A program made the translations under genes and the position numbers. From Bacillus yapensis (GTDB lineage Bacteria; Bacillota; Bacilli; Bacillales; Cytobacillaceae), in contig NZ_SUND01000019.1 in the NCBI RefSeq assembly GCF_005280205.1, positions 41,170 to 105,169 on the forward strand: DNA of 64,000 bases, given 5' to 3'. The notes below the pieces were generated by a model. It worked only from the letters and a program-made list of their open reading frames with translations. It ran no database searches and was not told the origin of the DNA. Below are positions 40,201 through 51,118 of the stretch, piece by piece (position 1 is the stretch's first letter; every line of letters begins with the position of its first letter).

Positions 40201-40275
40201 CTATAGTAAGTAAATCACGCCAACAACAAAGAAGATGGCACATACAACAAATAAGATTTTAGCTAATTTCTCCAA
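40201..40275 (-). CDS. 24-residue single-helix membrane peptide
   Basis: A TTG at 40275 opens a 24-codon frame: MEKLAKILFVVCAIFFVVGV followed by I-Y-L-L and TAG. The ribosome binding site AAGGAG overlaps the stop codon of yshE, ten bases upstream of the TTG. The product is two charged N-terminal residues and one continuous hydrophobic helix, as in many bacterial small membrane proteins. It is in one transcript with yshE and ends before a strong terminator. I do not recognise a named family. The assignment rests on the ribosome binding site, hydrophobic pattern and operon position. Confidence 0.6.
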   Translation of the reverse strand: MEKLAKILFVVCAIFFVVGVIYLL

Positions 40276-40289
40276 CTTGTACTCGCTCC

Positions 40290-40694
40290 TTATGCAATGC
40301 TAGCACCGATTACGTAAGATAAACTTATGGATATCATCATCGAAATGAAACCTACTGCCCGATTATCGTTCTCAATCTCTACATCAATTTTGAACTTTGG
40401 TGTAAAAAATTCAAAAATAAAGTAGCCCAATAACAATAAGAAAAATCCAAATACTCCCCAACCAATCATCGTAAACAAACTATCATGTTGAGAGATAGAA
40501 TGACGGAATACGTTCACGATTCCAAAGATTTTCCCTCCCGTAGCCATAGCTACCGAGATATTGCCATTTTTAATCTGTTCCCAGTTCCGATACTTCGTTA
40601 CCAGCTCAAAAACCGCTAAAAAGACGACTAAACATAGAATCACAATACTGAAATATCCAGCTGTCTGGACAAAAGCATTCTCCCAAAAACTCAT
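40290..40694 (-). CDS. yshE: DUF350 membrane protein YshE
   Basis: The 134-residue protein has four hydrophobic segments, the DUF350 pattern, with motifs N-G-N-I-S-V-A-M-A-T-G-G-K and F-K-I-D-V-E-I-E-N-D-N-R-A-V-G. It is a cytoplasmic-membrane protein of unknown role. It starts 16 bp after mutS2 and ends the mutS2 operon together with the small peptide. B. subtilis has yshE at this place. Confidence 0.85.
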   Translation of the reverse strand: MSFWENAFVQTAGYFSIVILCLVVFLAVFELVTKYRNWEQIKNGNISVAMATGGKIFGIVNVFRHSISQHDSLFTMIGWGVFGFFLLLLGYFIFEFFTPKFKIDVEIENDNRAVGFISMMISISLSYVIGASIA

Positions 40695-40710
40695 GTTTAA
40701 ACTCTCCCCA

Positions 40711-43068
40711 TTATTTAAATTCTACTACTGTGACACCAGTTCCACCTTCGCCAGCATCACCGAAGCGGATTTTTTTGACAGAGCGATGATTACGTAAATA
40801 TTCCTGAACACCTTGTCTCAAGGCGCCGGTTCCTTTTCCATGAATAATCGAGACCCGAGGATAACCAGCGAGTAAGGCATCATCAATGTACTTTTCTACC
40901 CTCACCAAAGCGTCTTCAAACCGCTCACCTCTTAGGTCGAGTTCAAGATTCACGTGAAAATCTTTGCCTTTAATTGTAGCGAGAGGTTTTGTCTCTTTTA
41001 CTTTTTCACTTTTAATAAACTGTAGGTCCTTTTCTTCAACCTTCATTTTTAAAATACCAATTTGAACATGCCACTCCGTTTCAGAAGATCGCTTAATCAA
41101 TTGACCGTTTTGACCAAAGCTTAATACTTTAACCTCATCTCCAGGTTTGAAGTTATGCTTCTTATTTGCTGTCGCAGCTGCTTTTTTCGATTGCTTCGTT
41201 TTTGGCACAGCTTCTTCTAAACGTCGTTTTGCTTCAATCAATTCATGTTCTTTAACTTCTGCATGTTTCTCAAATTGCATTTTTCTTAAATCACGAATGA
41301 TTTCTTCAGCTTCTGCTTTAGCCTTTTCGACAATCTGCTGAGCCTTTTCCTTCGCTTTTTCATCTAAGGTTTCCTTGCGATTATAATACTCAGCCATTTG
41401 TTTCTGAAGGTCCGCATGGAGCTTTTCAGCGTCTCGCATTAAGCTATGCGCTTCTTCGCGTTCTCTTTCTGCTTGACGTCTATTTTCTTCTAACGCAGCA
41501 ATCATGCTTTCGACTTGATTCGTATCGGCACTCACATGAGACCTTGCTGTTTCGATGACGCTTTCCTTTAACCCTAATCGTTTGGAGATTTCAAAGGCGT
41601 TGCTTCGTCCCGGAACTCCAATTAAAAGCTTATAGGTTGGGCTAAGCGTCTCAACATCAAATTCGACACTCGCATTGATAACCCCTTCTCGGTTATATCC
41701 ATACGCTTTTAGTTCAGGATAGTGGGTAGTAGCAATGACACGTGCCCCTGTTTTATAAACCTCATCTAAAATCGAAATTGCAAGGGCAGCCCCTTCTTGT
41801 GGATCCGTCCCTGCACCTAACTCGTCGAACAGGACTAAGCTCTGGAAGTCTACTTCATTTAAGATGTCCACGATGTTGACCATATGAGAAGAGAATGTAC
41901 TTAAGCTTTGCTCAATCGATTGTTCATCCCCAATATCAGCAAAAACAGAGCCAAATACCGCCATTTCTGACCCATCTAACGCAGGAATTTGTAGGCCGGC
42001 TTGAGCCATTAACGTACAAAGTCCAACCGTTTTTAATGTCACTGTTTTACCACCTGTATTTGGTCCAGTAATGACAATCGTTGAAAAGTCTTTACCAAGA
42101 TAAATATCATTCGCCACGACAACATTCGTTGGAATTAATGGATGCCTTGCTTTTACTAGCGAAATTCTTCCTTCATCATTCATCTTTGGTTTAGATGCTT
42201 TAATCTTCTTACCATAACGAGCCTTGGCAAACATAAAATCTACCTGTGCGAGCACATAAACGATCGTTCTTAGTTCATTCGTATATCCAGCCACTAGACC
42301 CGACAATTCAATTAGAATTCGCTCAATTTCCTGCTGTTCTTTTACCCGGATTTCCTGAAGTTCGTTGTTTAACTGAACAATCGATTGTGGTTCAATAAAC
42401 AATGTTTGTCCTGAGGAGCTTTGATCGTGAATAATTCCACCATAATGCCCTCTGTATTCTTGCTTAACCGGAATAACGAATCGGTCATTACGAATCGTCA
42501 CAATAGCATCTGATAGCATTTTTTGTGCATTGGAAGAGCGAATCATACTTTCAAGACGTTCTCTTACTCTTCCTTCTTTTGCACGCAATTGATTTCGGAG
42601 CGAACGTAATACTTCACTCGCACTATCAAGTACTGCCCCATTATCATCAACCGCATTTCGGATGGCTTCTTCTAATTCCGCTAAAACGACGATTTTATTT
42701 GTCAATTCTGATAGATGTGGGAGCTGAATCTCTTCTTCAATCAAATCTTCCACAAATTTTCTAATCATGCGGCTCGCATGAATCGTACTTGAGATTTGCA
42801 TAAGTTCGTGTGGACTCAGCATACCGCCAATTTCTGCCCGTTTGATATGTTGGCGAATATCAAAAATCCCACCTAGTGGAACATTTCCTTTTAATCGTAA
42901 AATATTCGAAGCTTCATCTGTTTCTTCCTGTCTTTTTACAACTTCCTCAAGGTTTGTGGAAGGCATAAGCTCTTGAACTAATGTGCTTCCCAATGAAGAT
43001 GAAGCGTGCTCGAGCACCTGCTCCTTGATTTTGTCAAATTCTAATACCTTTAGAACTCTTTGTTGCAT
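40711..43068 (-). CDS. mutS2: Endonuclease/ribosome-rescue protein MutS2
   Basis: MutS2 is a MutS homologue without the mismatch-recognition domain; it limits recombination and, in B. subtilis, helps split collided ribosomes. The 785 residues show a helical lever domain, Walker A G-P-N-T-G-G-K-T (335-342), Walker B with the [14 protein letters not shown] block, a long coiled coil (about 515-620), a KOW-like segment, and the C-terminal Smr nuclease domain with L-D-L-R-G and H-G-K-G-T-G. Confidence 0.97.
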   Translation of the reverse strand: MQQRVLKVLEFDKIKEQVLEHASSSLGSTLVQELMPSTNLEEVVKRQEETDEASNILRLKGNVPLGGIFDIRQHIKRAEIGGMLSPHELMQISSTIHASRMIRKFVEDLIEEEIQLPHLSELTNKIVVLAELEEAIRNAVDDNGAVLDSASEVLRSLRNQLRAKEGRVRERLESMIRSSNAQKMLSDAIVTIRNDRFVIPVKQEYRGHYGGIIHDQSSSGQTLFIEPQSIVQLNNELQEIRVKEQQEIERILIELSGLVAGYTNELRTIVYVLAQVDFMFAKARYGKKIKASKPKMNDEGRISLVKARHPLIPTNVVVANDIYLGKDFSTIVITGPNTGGKTVTLKTVGLCTLMAQAGLQIPALDGSEMAVFGSVFADIGDEQSIEQSLSTFSSHMVNIVDILNEVDFQSLVLFDELGAGTDPQEGAALAISILDEVYKTGARVIATTHYPELKAYGYNREGVINASVEFDVETLSPTYKLLIGVPGRSNAFEISKRLGLKESVIETARSHVSADTNQVESMIAALEENRRQAEREREEAHSLMRDAEKLHADLQKQMAEYYNRKETLDEKAKEKAQQIVEKAKAEAEEIIRDLRKMQFEKHAEVKEHELIEAKRRLEEAVPKTKQSKKAAATANKKHNFKPGDEVKVLSFGQNGQLIKRSSETEWHVQIGILKMKVEEKDLQFIKSEKVKETKPLATIKGKDFHVNLELDLRGERFEDALVRVEKYIDDALLAGYPRVSIIHGKGTGALRQGVQEYLRNHRSVKKIRFGDAGEGGTGVTVVEFK

Positions 43069-43114
43069 GGAGAGGAACCTCCTTTTCTCTAACGCACAAA
43101 TTTGTGCACACCAA

Positions 43115-44827
43115 TTATTTTTTTTGCAAGAAGCTGAGTAATTCGTCTAAGCCTGATGCATTTAAAACGCTTGAACGCTTAACCCAGCCTTTTTTCCCTT
43201 GTGACACACCGATTTCCATTTGAGGGAGTGTCTCCATTCTATGGGCATCCGTGTTAATGACAATCTTTACGCCAGCTTCTGCGGCCTTTCGGATATTCTC
43301 TGCATTTAAATCCAAGCGATTCGGATTGGAATTCAATTCAAGCGCTGTATTTGTTTCTTTCGCAAGCTCAATTAATAAATCGATATCAACATCGTAGCCT
43401 TCGCGTATGCCAATTTTTCTTCCTGTTGGATGAGCAATAATATCAACATGCTTATTCTTCAAGGCATTTGTTAGACGTTCCATTATTTTTTCTCTCGGTT
43501 GGGAGAATCCTGAATGAATGGATGCAATCACTAGATCCATTTCCTCTAAGAAGTCATCCTCATAGTCTAACGAACCATCTGGAAGAATGTCCATTTCTAC
43601 GCCAGCTAGAATTGTAATATCATCATATTTTTCATTTAATAGTCTTATTTCTTCCCGTTGTTTTCTTAATCGTTCTACGGTTAAACCATTGGCTACTTTT
43701 AAAAATTGGGAGTGGTCGGTAATCGCCATATACTTGTAGCCTAGCTTCCGACATGCCTCTACCATCTGCTCAATCGTATGAGCTCCATCACTCCATGTGG
43801 AATGCATATGCAAATCCCCTTGGATATGTTCAAGGGAAATGATCTCTTGTTCAAGCGAATAATTTTCAACCTCACTGCCGTCTTCACGCATCTCTGGCGG
43901 GAAAAGAGGCAGTCCAAAATGCTGATAAAACTCCTGTTCAGAGGTGAAGGTCAGAATTTCACCTGTCTCCACATTCTCAACACCATACTCACTAATCTTT
44001 TCGCCACGTTCTTTTGCCAGCTGTCTCATTTTCACATTATGATCCTTTGAGCCGGTAAAATGGTGAAGGGTCGTTGCAAACTCTTTTGGCTTTACGAGAC
44101 GAAAATCCACAGATACATCATAACTATATTCAAGAATGACCGAAACCTTTGTATCTCCAGCTGCAATCACTTCTTTAATTTTTTCAAGTCCTAGTAGCTG
44201 TTCCTTTACTTTTAGCGGTTCGGTTGTCGCGATGATAAAATCTAAATCCTTTACCGTTTCTCGTACTCTACGGATACTGCCAGCTCTCGAGAATTGTTGA
44301 ACAAAGTCCATTCCGCTTAAGCTCTCTTCAATTTGGCTAGCAATTGGAAGCATATATGCAAGCGGAAGACGGTCAGGTTGATTTCCGACACTCTCAATGG
44401 AAGCTAGAAGCTTCTCTTCTGTTTTCTTCCCAAACCCAGCAAGAGCACTTACTTTTCCTTCGAGACACGCCTTTTTTAAATCATCGACACTTTCAATCCC
44501 AAGGTCCTTATGAAGCTTCGCAATCTTTTTCCCACCTAATCCAGGGATTTGGAGAAGAAGAATTAATCCAGTTGGCACTTCTTCTTGGAGTTCTTTTAAA
44601 ACACTTGATTGTCCCGTTTGGATAAACTCCTCGATGACAGCTGCCGTTCCCTTTCCAACTCCTTGAAGCTGAGTAAAATCAGCTATTTGCGTTAATGAAC
44701 GTTCATCGACTTCAAGAGCTGCCGCTGCTTTCCGAAATGCTGATACCTTGAAGGGATTTTCCCCTTTTAATTCTAAATATGTAGCAATCGTTTCAAGTAA
44801 ACGAATAACATCCTTTTTATCTACCAT
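43115..44827 (-). CDS. polX: Family X DNA polymerase/PHP exonuclease PolX
   Basis: PolX fills short gaps in base-excision repair and has a 3'-5' exonuclease in its PHP domain. Domains in order: N-terminal HhH region ([16 protein letters not shown]), polymerase beta-like core with the metal-binding D-L-D-F-I, and a C-terminal PHP domain with [11 protein letters not shown] and A-H-P-T-G-R. I use the ATG at 44827 ([20 protein letters not shown]) with GAGGTG before it; the frame is open to 44848. Length 570 residues, as in B. subtilis YshC. Confidence 0.95.
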   Translation of the reverse strand: MVDKKDVIRLLETIATYLELKGENPFKVSAFRKAAAALEVDERSLTQIADFTQLQGVGKGTAAVIEEFIQTGQSSVLKELQEEVPTGLILLLQIPGLGGKKIAKLHKDLGIESVDDLKKACLEGKVSALAGFGKKTEEKLLASIESVGNQPDRLPLAYMLPIASQIEESLSGMDFVQQFSRAGSIRRVRETVKDLDFIIATTEPLKVKEQLLGLEKIKEVIAAGDTKVSVILEYSYDVSVDFRLVKPKEFATTLHHFTGSKDHNVKMRQLAKERGEKISEYGVENVETGEILTFTSEQEFYQHFGLPLFPPEMREDGSEVENYSLEQEIISLEHIQGDLHMHSTWSDGAHTIEQMVEACRKLGYKYMAITDHSQFLKVANGLTVERLRKQREEIRLLNEKYDDITILAGVEMDILPDGSLDYEDDFLEEMDLVIASIHSGFSQPREKIMERLTNALKNKHVDIIAHPTGRKIGIREGYDVDIDLLIELAKETNTALELNSNPNRLDLNAENIRKAAEAGVKIVINTDAHRMETLPQMEIGVSQGKKGWVKRSSVLNASGLDELLSFLQKK

Positions 44828-44949
44828 CCCAAATACACCTCTTCCCATTCACGATCGTTTTACAAGCCCCATTCAATCCGATACAATTATTGTTACCTTA
44901 TTCTCTATACGTACTACATTGAAAAAGGTTTTGAATTGTGACTTCTTCG

Positions 44950-44980
44950 AAAAAAAACTTCTCTATCACAGAGAAGTTTC
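44950..44980 (-). terminator. Hairpin terminator between yshB and polX
   Basis: AAACTTCTCT / AGAGAAGTTT with eight T on the minus strand, about 47 bp after yshB. Confidence 0.8.
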
Positions 44981-45026
44981 AGAGTCTAGATAAATTATTA
45001 GCTATCAGTTACTTCAAATCTAAAGG

Positions 45027-45566
45027 TTATGAACCTATATGATCTATCCATAACTCCTTAATCTGGCTCGAAAAATAAGGAGTATGCTCAACCATGATAT
45101 TCGCTAGCATTGAATCTCCGAGCGCATCCTGTATGGAACCGATTGGTAAAAGAGCTGCTATGTATAACATAATAAATAGAACAAGATATACTTCCATGAA
45201 ACCTAATAGCCCACCTGCCCAAACATTCACCGTTTTTAAAATCGGAAGGTTTGCGACAAAGTCTAGCATACTGCCAATGATTTGCATGGCTATTTTAGTC
45301 ACTAAAAAGATCCCTACAAACGCAATCGCATTGTAATAGGCCGTTTCTAAATGGCCATTATCTAACAGCAATTGGAACGCTGAATGGCTGAAGCTTGGAT
45401 ATGGAATCCATAGGGTAAGCTTAGGGGCTAAATCAGCATAGTATACATAAGCCACAATAAAGGCGACAATAAATCCAATTAGGTGGATAAACTGAAGAAT
45501 AAACCCTCTTTTTAAACCTATTAAAAAACCAATTATTAATATAATTAAAATCGCGAGACTTAGCAT
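45027..45566 (-). CDS. yshB: CvpA-family membrane protein YshB
   Basis: The 179-residue protein has the CvpA/colicin-V-production pattern: four to five membrane helices, beginning with LSLAILIILIIGFLIGLKRG (the G-x-K/R-R-G turn is typical), then L-I-G-F-I-V-A-F. The physiological role is not established. It starts seven bases after zapA and is followed by a terminator. Confidence 0.88.
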   Translation of the reverse strand: MLSLAILIILIIGFLIGLKRGFILQFIHLIGFIVAFIVAYVYYADLAPKLTLWIPYPSFSHSAFQLLLDNGHLETAYYNAIAFVGIFLVTKIAMQIIGSMLDFVANLPILKTVNVWAGGLLGFMEVYLVLFIMLYIAALLPIGSIQDALGDSMLANIMVEHTPYFSSQIKELWIDHIGS

Positions 45567-45573
45567 GACTTTT

Positions 45574-45834
45574 TCAGTCCTTTTCTCTTATTAATTCTCG
45601 TTCGAGTCGCTCAAGCTGATCTTTCATTTTAATATAATCATTGACTGCATTCACAGCTGTTAAAACGGCTAATTTACTTGAATCGAGAGAGGGATTCTTG
45701 GAGCTTATTTCACGCATTTTCTCATCAACCATTGAAGCTACTAGTTTAACATGGTGCGGATTTTCCGTCCCAACGATTATGTATTGCTGTCCAAAAATAT
45801 CAACAGTTGTGCGTGATTTCTGTGCATCTGACAA
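45574..45834 (-). CDS. zapA: Cell division protein ZapA
   Basis: ZapA bundles FtsZ filaments at the division site. The 86-residue protein has the family N-terminal strand (T-T-V-D-I-F-G-Q-Q-Y) and a C-terminal coiled coil (AVNDYIKMKDQLERLERELI). A TTG start at 45834 is used, behind GGGGGGC. It is divergent from rnhC and first in the zapA-yshB unit, the B. subtilis arrangement. Confidence 0.92.
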   Translation of the reverse strand: MSDAQKSRTTVDIFGQQYIIVGTENPHHVKLVASMVDEKMREISSKNPSLDSSKLAVLTAVNAVNDYIKMKDQLERLERELIREKD

Positions 45835-45967
45835 GCGAAATGCCCCCCATTCATTGAATCCTATTCACTATGATAACATGAACCTATTATTAGTGAAAAG
45901 TCTAAGTATGTCTAAAGAAAGCGATTTATGGGAATTCCTGTACTTTTATAAAAAGGAGTTGTGTAAA

Positions 45968-46900
45968 ATGAGTCAAGTTGTTTTAAAATTAAGCATGCCT
46001 GATATAGAAAAATTGAAGCACCACTATGAAACACAATTTGCAGATAAATTTCCTCCCGGGAGCGTATTTAGTGCCAAGACAGCCAACTGTACCATCACGG
46101 CTTATAAGTCTGGGAAGGTTCTTTTTCAAGGAAGCGGGAGTGCAAGCGAAGCAGAAAAATGGGGGAAATCTGAGCAGAAAGCATCCACGAAAGCTGCTCC
46201 TACACCTAAGTCGTCCACTGTTTTGCCTCCAAACTTCGAAACCTGGTCGGTCATTGGCTCGGATGAGGTGGGCACCGGTGATTATTTTGGTCCAATCACG
46301 GTGGTTGCAGCTTATGTGGATAAAAAGCAAATCCCGCTATTAAAAGAACTAGGCGTAAAGGATTCGAAAAATTTGAAGGATGATAAAATCATCGAAATCG
46401 CCAAGCAAATCAAGGATATTGTTCCTCATAGTTTGCTAACCTTACATAATGAAAAATACAACCAACTGCAGCAAAAAGGAATGTCTCAAGGAAAAATGAA
46501 AGCATTGCTCCATAACCAAGCCATTGGACACGTCTTATCGAAAATGGCACCAGAAAAGCCCGAAGGAATTCTCATTGATGAATTCGCCAAAAAGGATATA
46601 TACTATCAACACCTAAAGGGACAAAAGGTGATCCATACAGAGAATGTTTATTTTAGCACGAAGGCAGAGGGACTTCATCTTGCTGTGGCAGCCGCTTCCA
46701 TCTTAGCACGATATGCTTTTGTTCAGCATTTTGAAAATCTATCTAAACAGGCTGGTTTTACGATTCCTAAAGGCGCAGGTCCCGGAGTCGACAAGGCAGC
46801 AGCTCGACTAATAAAAGCAAAGGGACAGGCCGTGTTGCCTCAGTTTGTGAAGCTACACTTTGCCAATACCCAAAAGGCATTAAATTTGCTTAAAAAATAG
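45968..46900 (+). CDS. rnhC: Ribonuclease HIII
   Basis: RNase HIII cuts the RNA strand of RNA/DNA hybrids. The N-terminal TBP-like substrate-binding domain covers about residues 1-90; the RNase H core has the G-S-D-E-V-G-T-G motif with Asp99 and Glu100, then I-L-I-D-E-F and the S-I-L-A-R-Y helix. The ATG at 45968 has AAAGGAG nine bases before it and gives 310 residues; the frame is open much further upstream but that part overlaps zapA on the other strand and is not family-like. Confidence 0.96.
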   Translation: MSQVVLKLSMPDIEKLKHHYETQFADKFPPGSVFSAKTANCTITAYKSGKVLFQGSGSASEAEKWGKSEQKASTKAAPTPKSSTVLPPNFETWSVIGSDEVGTGDYFGPITVVAAYVDKKQIPLLKELGVKDSKNLKDDKIIEIAKQIKDIVPHSLLTLHNEKYNQLQQKGMSQGKMKALLHNQAIGHVLSKMAPEKPEGILIDEFAKKDIYYQHLKGQKVIHTENVYFSTKAEGLHLAVAAASILARYAFVQHFENLSKQAGFTIPKGAGPGVDKAAARLIKAKGQAVLPQFVKLHFANTQKALNLLKK

Positions 46901-46937
46901 GCTCTGTTAAAGGTCGGTTTGGAATTTATAAGATTGA

Positions 46938-47128
46938 AAAATAGGCGGAAAAATCCCGGCTAAATCAAGAAATTCAATCTATTTCTCTATAAATAAGCGG
47001 GATTTTTCCGGTTAAGCTTTACATTTTTCAAGATTTTAAGGCTTTTTAGGCCCTTTAACGGAAAATCTTCGCCTATTTCACCTAATAAGCGTTAATCTTT
47101 CAAAATAAACGGAATTTTTCCGGTTAAG
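46938..47128. repeat. Short palindromic interspersed repeats
   Basis: Two 25-mers, AATAAGCGGGATTTTTCCGGTTAAG (positions 46992-47016; second copy with two changes at 47104-47128), are direct repeats. An inverted copy spans about 46938-46964 and a degenerate one lies near 47055-47085. The core CGGRATTTTTCCG is itself palindromic. The gap 46901-47211 contains no gene I can support. Confidence 0.75.
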
Positions 47129-47211
47129 TGGGTACACCTATCGAATATCAAAAAATCAACAATAACAGAGCCAAAAAGTAAAAATGACTAATAGTGATTT
47201 AGGAATGAAGA

Positions 47212-47247
47212 AAAAACGAGTATAGCATCCACGCTATACTCGTTTTA
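47212..47247 (-). terminator. Terminator after pheT
   Basis: AAACGAGTATAGC / GCTATACTCGTTTT with T tract, seven bases after the pheT stop. Confidence 0.9.
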
Positions 47248-47253
47248 TTTAGC

Positions 47254-49668
47254 CTAGCCTCTTAAAACAGCTCCAGATTTTTCCTTCACTGCCGTTAATA
47301 CTTTTTCGTGAACCTTTGTTACTTCTTCATCTGTTAGTGTTTTTTCTGGATCGAAATATTTTAGTGAGAAGGCAATTGATTTTTTACCTGGCTCCATATG
47401 CTCACCTTCGTATAGGTCAAACACATGAACATCCTTCAATAGCTTTCCACCAGCTTCAACGATAATGCTTTCTATTTCACCCGCTACTTTTTCCTTTTCA
47501 ACAACAAGCGCGATATCTCTTGTGATTGATGGGAAACGAGGGATGGATTCATATTGTAATGGTGCAACTTCCTCTGCAAATACAGTTTCTAGGCTTAATT
47601 CAAATACATACGTTTCTTTCAAATCAAGCTCTTTTTGAACCGTAGGATGTACTTGACCAATGAACCCGATTTTTTGTCCTGCTAAAAATAATTCAGCTGT
47701 TCTTCCTGGGTGCATGCCCTCTACAACTGCTTGGAGATATTCAACCTTTTGCTCAAGTCCTAGCTTCGCAAATAAGCCTTCTAAAATTCCTTTTAGGACA
47801 AAGAAGTCTACTTCCTTCTTTTCTCCCTGCCATTGATGCTGCTCACGTAAACCAGTAATCGCACCAGCTAAGTGCTCGCGCTCATCCGGAAGGGCATCTG
47901 TTCCATTTGATAAGAAAACAGGACCTGTTTCATATACTGCCACACTGTCATTTTGACGAGCAACATTATATTTTACAACCTCCAACAACTGAGGAATGAT
48001 ACTTAAACGAAGCTGACTACGATCTTCACTCATTGGCATAGCAAGCTTAATTGGCTCACGTGTTTCAAGCGCATATTGAGTTGCTTTCGCTTCACTTGTT
48101 AAGGAATAAGTAACAGCTTGGTACAGTCCTGCTCCCTCTAAATAATGACGAACCGTACGTCTTTTTTGTTGATAAGTTGTTAAATAACCTGGTGTTGAAG
48201 AACCCATTGGCAATGTTGATGGAATATTATCATAGCCGTACAAACGAGCCACTTCTTCAATTAAATCCTCTTCAATTGTGATATCACCACGGCGAGTTGG
48301 CACTGTTACTGTGATCGTTTCATTATCGACAGTTGTTTCAAATTGAAGGCGTGTAAAAATGCCTGCAACCTCTTCAATAGAAATATCTGTTCCAAGAACT
48401 CGATTAATTTTTTCTAAAGTGATAGAGATAACAACTGGTTCTACATTAAGTGTATCAACTACTGCTTCACCATCTAGTACCTCTCCACCAGCGTATAGTG
48501 CTAACAGCTCAACTGCTCTTTCTGCTGCTGCACGAACACGATTTGGGTCTACGCCCTTTTCGAAGCGAGAGCTTGCTTCACTTCTTAAACCATGATCCTT
48601 TGATGCTTTTCTAACTGTTGGACCAGCGAAATAAGCTGATTCAAGTAATACTGTTGTTGTATCTGCCTTCACTTCTGAATTAGCTCCACCCATTACCCCA
48701 GCAAGAGCAACTGGTTCACTACCGTTAGTGATGACAAGGTGGTCTGCTGTTAACGTTCTTTCAGCATCATCAAGGGTAACAATTTTCTCCCCATCTTTCG
48801 CACGACGCACTAAGATTTCTTTTGAACCAAGACGATCGTAATCGAATGCATGAAGTGGTTGACCATACTCAAGAAGAATATAGTTGGTAATGTCGACAAC
48901 ATTGTTGTGCGGACGAATGCCAGCTGCCATTAATCTTCCTTGCATCCATAATGGAGATGGAGCAACAGTAACGTTTTTGATTACTTTCGCAACGTATAAT
49001 GGATTATCTTCCTTAGCTTCTACCTTGATTTGAACATAATCTGTAGCCTTTTCAGAAATTGTCCTTACCGCTGGATTAGGAAGCTTCACTTCTCTGTTTA
49101 AAATAGCTCCTACTTCATAAGCTACTCCCAGCATGCTTAGACAGTCTCCACGATTTGCTGTTAAACCAAGCTCTAGAATTTGATCATCACGCTGTAATTT
49201 TTCAAGCGCATCTTCTCCAACTGTTACGTCATTCGGAAAAACAAAAATTCCTTCGGAGAATTCTTTCGCGATCAATTTCCCTTCAATGCCTAATTCAGAA
49301 AGGGAACAGATCATTCCGTTTGATTCTTCTCCACGAAGCTTTGCTTTCTTGATTTTGAAGTTTCCAGGAAGAACTGCTCCTACTGTAGCAACTGCAACCT
49401 TCTGCCCCTTATCAACATTTGGAGCACCACAAATAATTTGAACTGGGTTCTCTTCCCCAATATCAACTAAACATTTATTTAATTTATCAGCATTCGGATG
49501 TTGTTCACGTTCAAGGACATGGCCTATAACGACACCTTTAAGTCCTTCATTCAACACTTCTACACCTTCAACTTCAATTCCGCTGCGTGTAATTTTTTCT
49601 GCTAGTTCATCAGGTGTAATGCCTGATAAATCTACATATTCTTGTAGCCATTTATAAGAAACGAACAT
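47254..49668 (-). CDS. pheT: Phenylalanyl-tRNA synthetase beta subunit
   Basis: PheT forms the alpha2-beta2 PheRS with PheS. Domains in the 804 residues: N-terminal tRNA-binding (EMAP) domain with A-D-K-L-N-K-C, a B3/4 editing domain, B5, the synthetase-like core ([20 protein letters not shown]), and the C-terminal anticodon-binding FDX-ACB domain ([13 protein letters not shown]). It follows pheS after 14 bp. Both are under the Phe T-box. Confidence 0.98.
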   Translation of the reverse strand: MFVSYKWLQEYVDLSGITPDELAEKITRSGIEVEGVEVLNEGLKGVVIGHVLEREQHPNADKLNKCLVDIGEENPVQIICGAPNVDKGQKVAVATVGAVLPGNFKIKKAKLRGEESNGMICSLSELGIEGKLIAKEFSEGIFVFPNDVTVGEDALEKLQRDDQILELGLTANRGDCLSMLGVAYEVGAILNREVKLPNPAVRTISEKATDYVQIKVEAKEDNPLYVAKVIKNVTVAPSPLWMQGRLMAAGIRPHNNVVDITNYILLEYGQPLHAFDYDRLGSKEILVRRAKDGEKIVTLDDAERTLTADHLVITNGSEPVALAGVMGGANSEVKADTTTVLLESAYFAGPTVRKASKDHGLRSEASSRFEKGVDPNRVRAAAERAVELLALYAGGEVLDGEAVVDTLNVEPVVISITLEKINRVLGTDISIEEVAGIFTRLQFETTVDNETITVTVPTRRGDITIEEDLIEEVARLYGYDNIPSTLPMGSSTPGYLTTYQQKRRTVRHYLEGAGLYQAVTYSLTSEAKATQYALETREPIKLAMPMSEDRSQLRLSIIPQLLEVVKYNVARQNDSVAVYETGPVFLSNGTDALPDEREHLAGAITGLREQHQWQGEKKEVDFFVLKGILEGLFAKLGLEQKVEYLQAVVEGMHPGRTAELFLAGQKIGFIGQVHPTVQKELDLKETYVFELSLETVFAEEVAPLQYESIPRFPSITRDIALVVEKEKVAGEIESIIVEAGGKLLKDVHVFDLYEGEHMEPGKKSIAFSLKYFDPEKTLTDEEVTKVHEKVLTAVKEKSGAVLRG

Positions 49669-49682
49669 GTCTATATCCTCCT

Positions 49683-50720
49683 TTATTCCTTCACCTGAAA
49701 TTGCTTTAAGAAACGAACATCATTTGTATAGAAATGGCGGATATCATCAATTCCGTATTTCAACATCGCAATACGTTCAACACCCATACCAAATGCAAAT
49801 CCAGAGTATTTCTTCGAATCAAAGCCAGACATCTCAAGAACATTCGGATGAACCATTCCTGAACCTAATACTTCAATCCAGCCTGTTTGCTTACAGATAT
49901 TACATCCGTGTCCGCCACACTTAAAGCATGAAACGTCAACCTCTACGGAAGGCTCAGTGAATGGGAAAAAGCTTGGACGCAAACGGATTTCTCTGTCTTC
50001 GCCAAATAATTTCTTCGCAAATAATTCAAGCGTACCTTTTAAGTCACTCATGCGAATGTTTTCAGCTACGACTAGACCTTCAATTTGCATGAATTGGTGA
50101 GAGTGAGTAGCGTCGTCACTATCACGTCTGTAAACTTTACCAGGGCAAATAATCTTTACTGGACCTTTTCCATCATGCTTCTCCATAGTTCTTGCTTGAA
50201 CTGGTGATGTTTGTGTACGAAGCAATACCTCGTCTGTAATATAGAAAGAATCTTGCGCATCACGAGCCGGGTGACTCTTTGGTAGGTTCAATGCTTCAAA
50301 GTTGTAATAGTCTTGTTCAACTTCTGGACCTTCTGCAACTGTATAGCCCATCCCGATAAACAAGTCTTCAATTTCTTCCACAATACGAGTTAATGGATGA
50401 TGATTTCCTGTTTGAATAGGTCTTCCAGGAAGCGTCACATCAATTGTTTCTGAAGCAAGCTGTGCTTCTACTGCCGCTGCCTCTAATCCTTGTTGCTTTT
50501 CTTCAATGTTCGCTGAGATGATATCTCTTACTTCATTCGCAAGAGCACCCATTTTTGGACGTTCTTCTGCTGAAAGCTTACCCATTCCTTTTAATACTTC
50601 AGTAATCGGGCCTTTCTTTCCTAAGTAAGAAACACGAATTTCATTTAATGCTTTTAAGTCTGTTGCTTTTTGAATTGCTTCTAAAGCTTCCTGTTGAAGC
50701 TCTTTTAGTCTTTCTTGCAT
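49683..50720 (-). CDS. pheS: Phenylalanyl-tRNA synthetase alpha subunit
   Basis: PheS is the catalytic class II subunit. After an N-terminal coiled coil come motif 2 ([12 protein letters not shown] and D-A-T-H-S-H-Q-F), a Cys-rich segment [13 protein letters not shown], and motif 3 [10 protein letters not shown]. The 345 residues are the normal size. The leader contains a T-box. Confidence 0.98.
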   Translation of the reverse strand: MQERLKELQQEALEAIQKATDLKALNEIRVSYLGKKGPITEVLKGMGKLSAEERPKMGALANEVRDIISANIEEKQQGLEAAAVEAQLASETIDVTLPGRPIQTGNHHPLTRIVEEIEDLFIGMGYTVAEGPEVEQDYYNFEALNLPKSHPARDAQDSFYITDEVLLRTQTSPVQARTMEKHDGKGPVKIICPGKVYRRDSDDATHSHQFMQIEGLVVAENIRMSDLKGTLELFAKKLFGEDREIRLRPSFFPFTEPSVEVDVSCFKCGGHGCNICKQTGWIEVLGSGMVHPNVLEMSGFDSKKYSGFAFGMGVERIAMLKYGIDDIRHFYTNDVRFLKQFQVKE

Positions 50721-50789
50721 CGTAAATCCTCCTTTATATTCATTAGGTAATTAAGTTTCGCAAATAAAGATGAGCGTTTCCCAAACAAT

Positions 50790-51060
50790 ACAAAAAAACC
50801 TCTATCCCCTATGGAAAGGGACGAGGTTTATCATTCGCGGTACCACCCTAATTAGCCATATAAATATGGCTCACTTCATTCGGATAACGGTTTTTTAAAC
50901 CGATGCATCTTTACATCGAAAATTCATACTGAATTTTCTCCGGTCCCGATGCCAACTCTGGAGGTGAACTTCACTTACTTTTTCTATAAAAATGCTTTCA
51001 GTCTAAGGCATTTTCTCCCTAAATAGATCTGGTAAGATACTTTTCTCCGTCAATGTTTTT
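50790..51060 (-). promoter_or_regulatory. T-box leader (Phe, UUC specifier) of pheST
   Basis: On the minus strand AGGGTGGTACCGCG is the antiterminator bulge and GTGAAG-TTC-ACC carries the Phe specifier. The terminator CCTCGTCCC / GGGATAGAGG plus T7 is at 50790-50829. Confidence 0.93.
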
Positions 51061-51089
51061 TATTATATGTAAAAATAATATCGCTGTTA

Positions 51090-51118
51090 ATTATAGTACA
51101 TACAAGCTAAGGATTCAA
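51090..51118 (-). promoter_or_regulatory. Promoter of pheST
   Basis: TTGAAT, 17-bp spacer, TATAAT on the minus strand, overlapping the 3' end of ysgA. Confidence 0.75.

Noticed and set aside
45641..45967. N-terminal extension of rnhC
   Set aside because: It overlaps zapA on the other strand and lacks a ribosome binding site; the ATG at 45968 has one and gives the family length.
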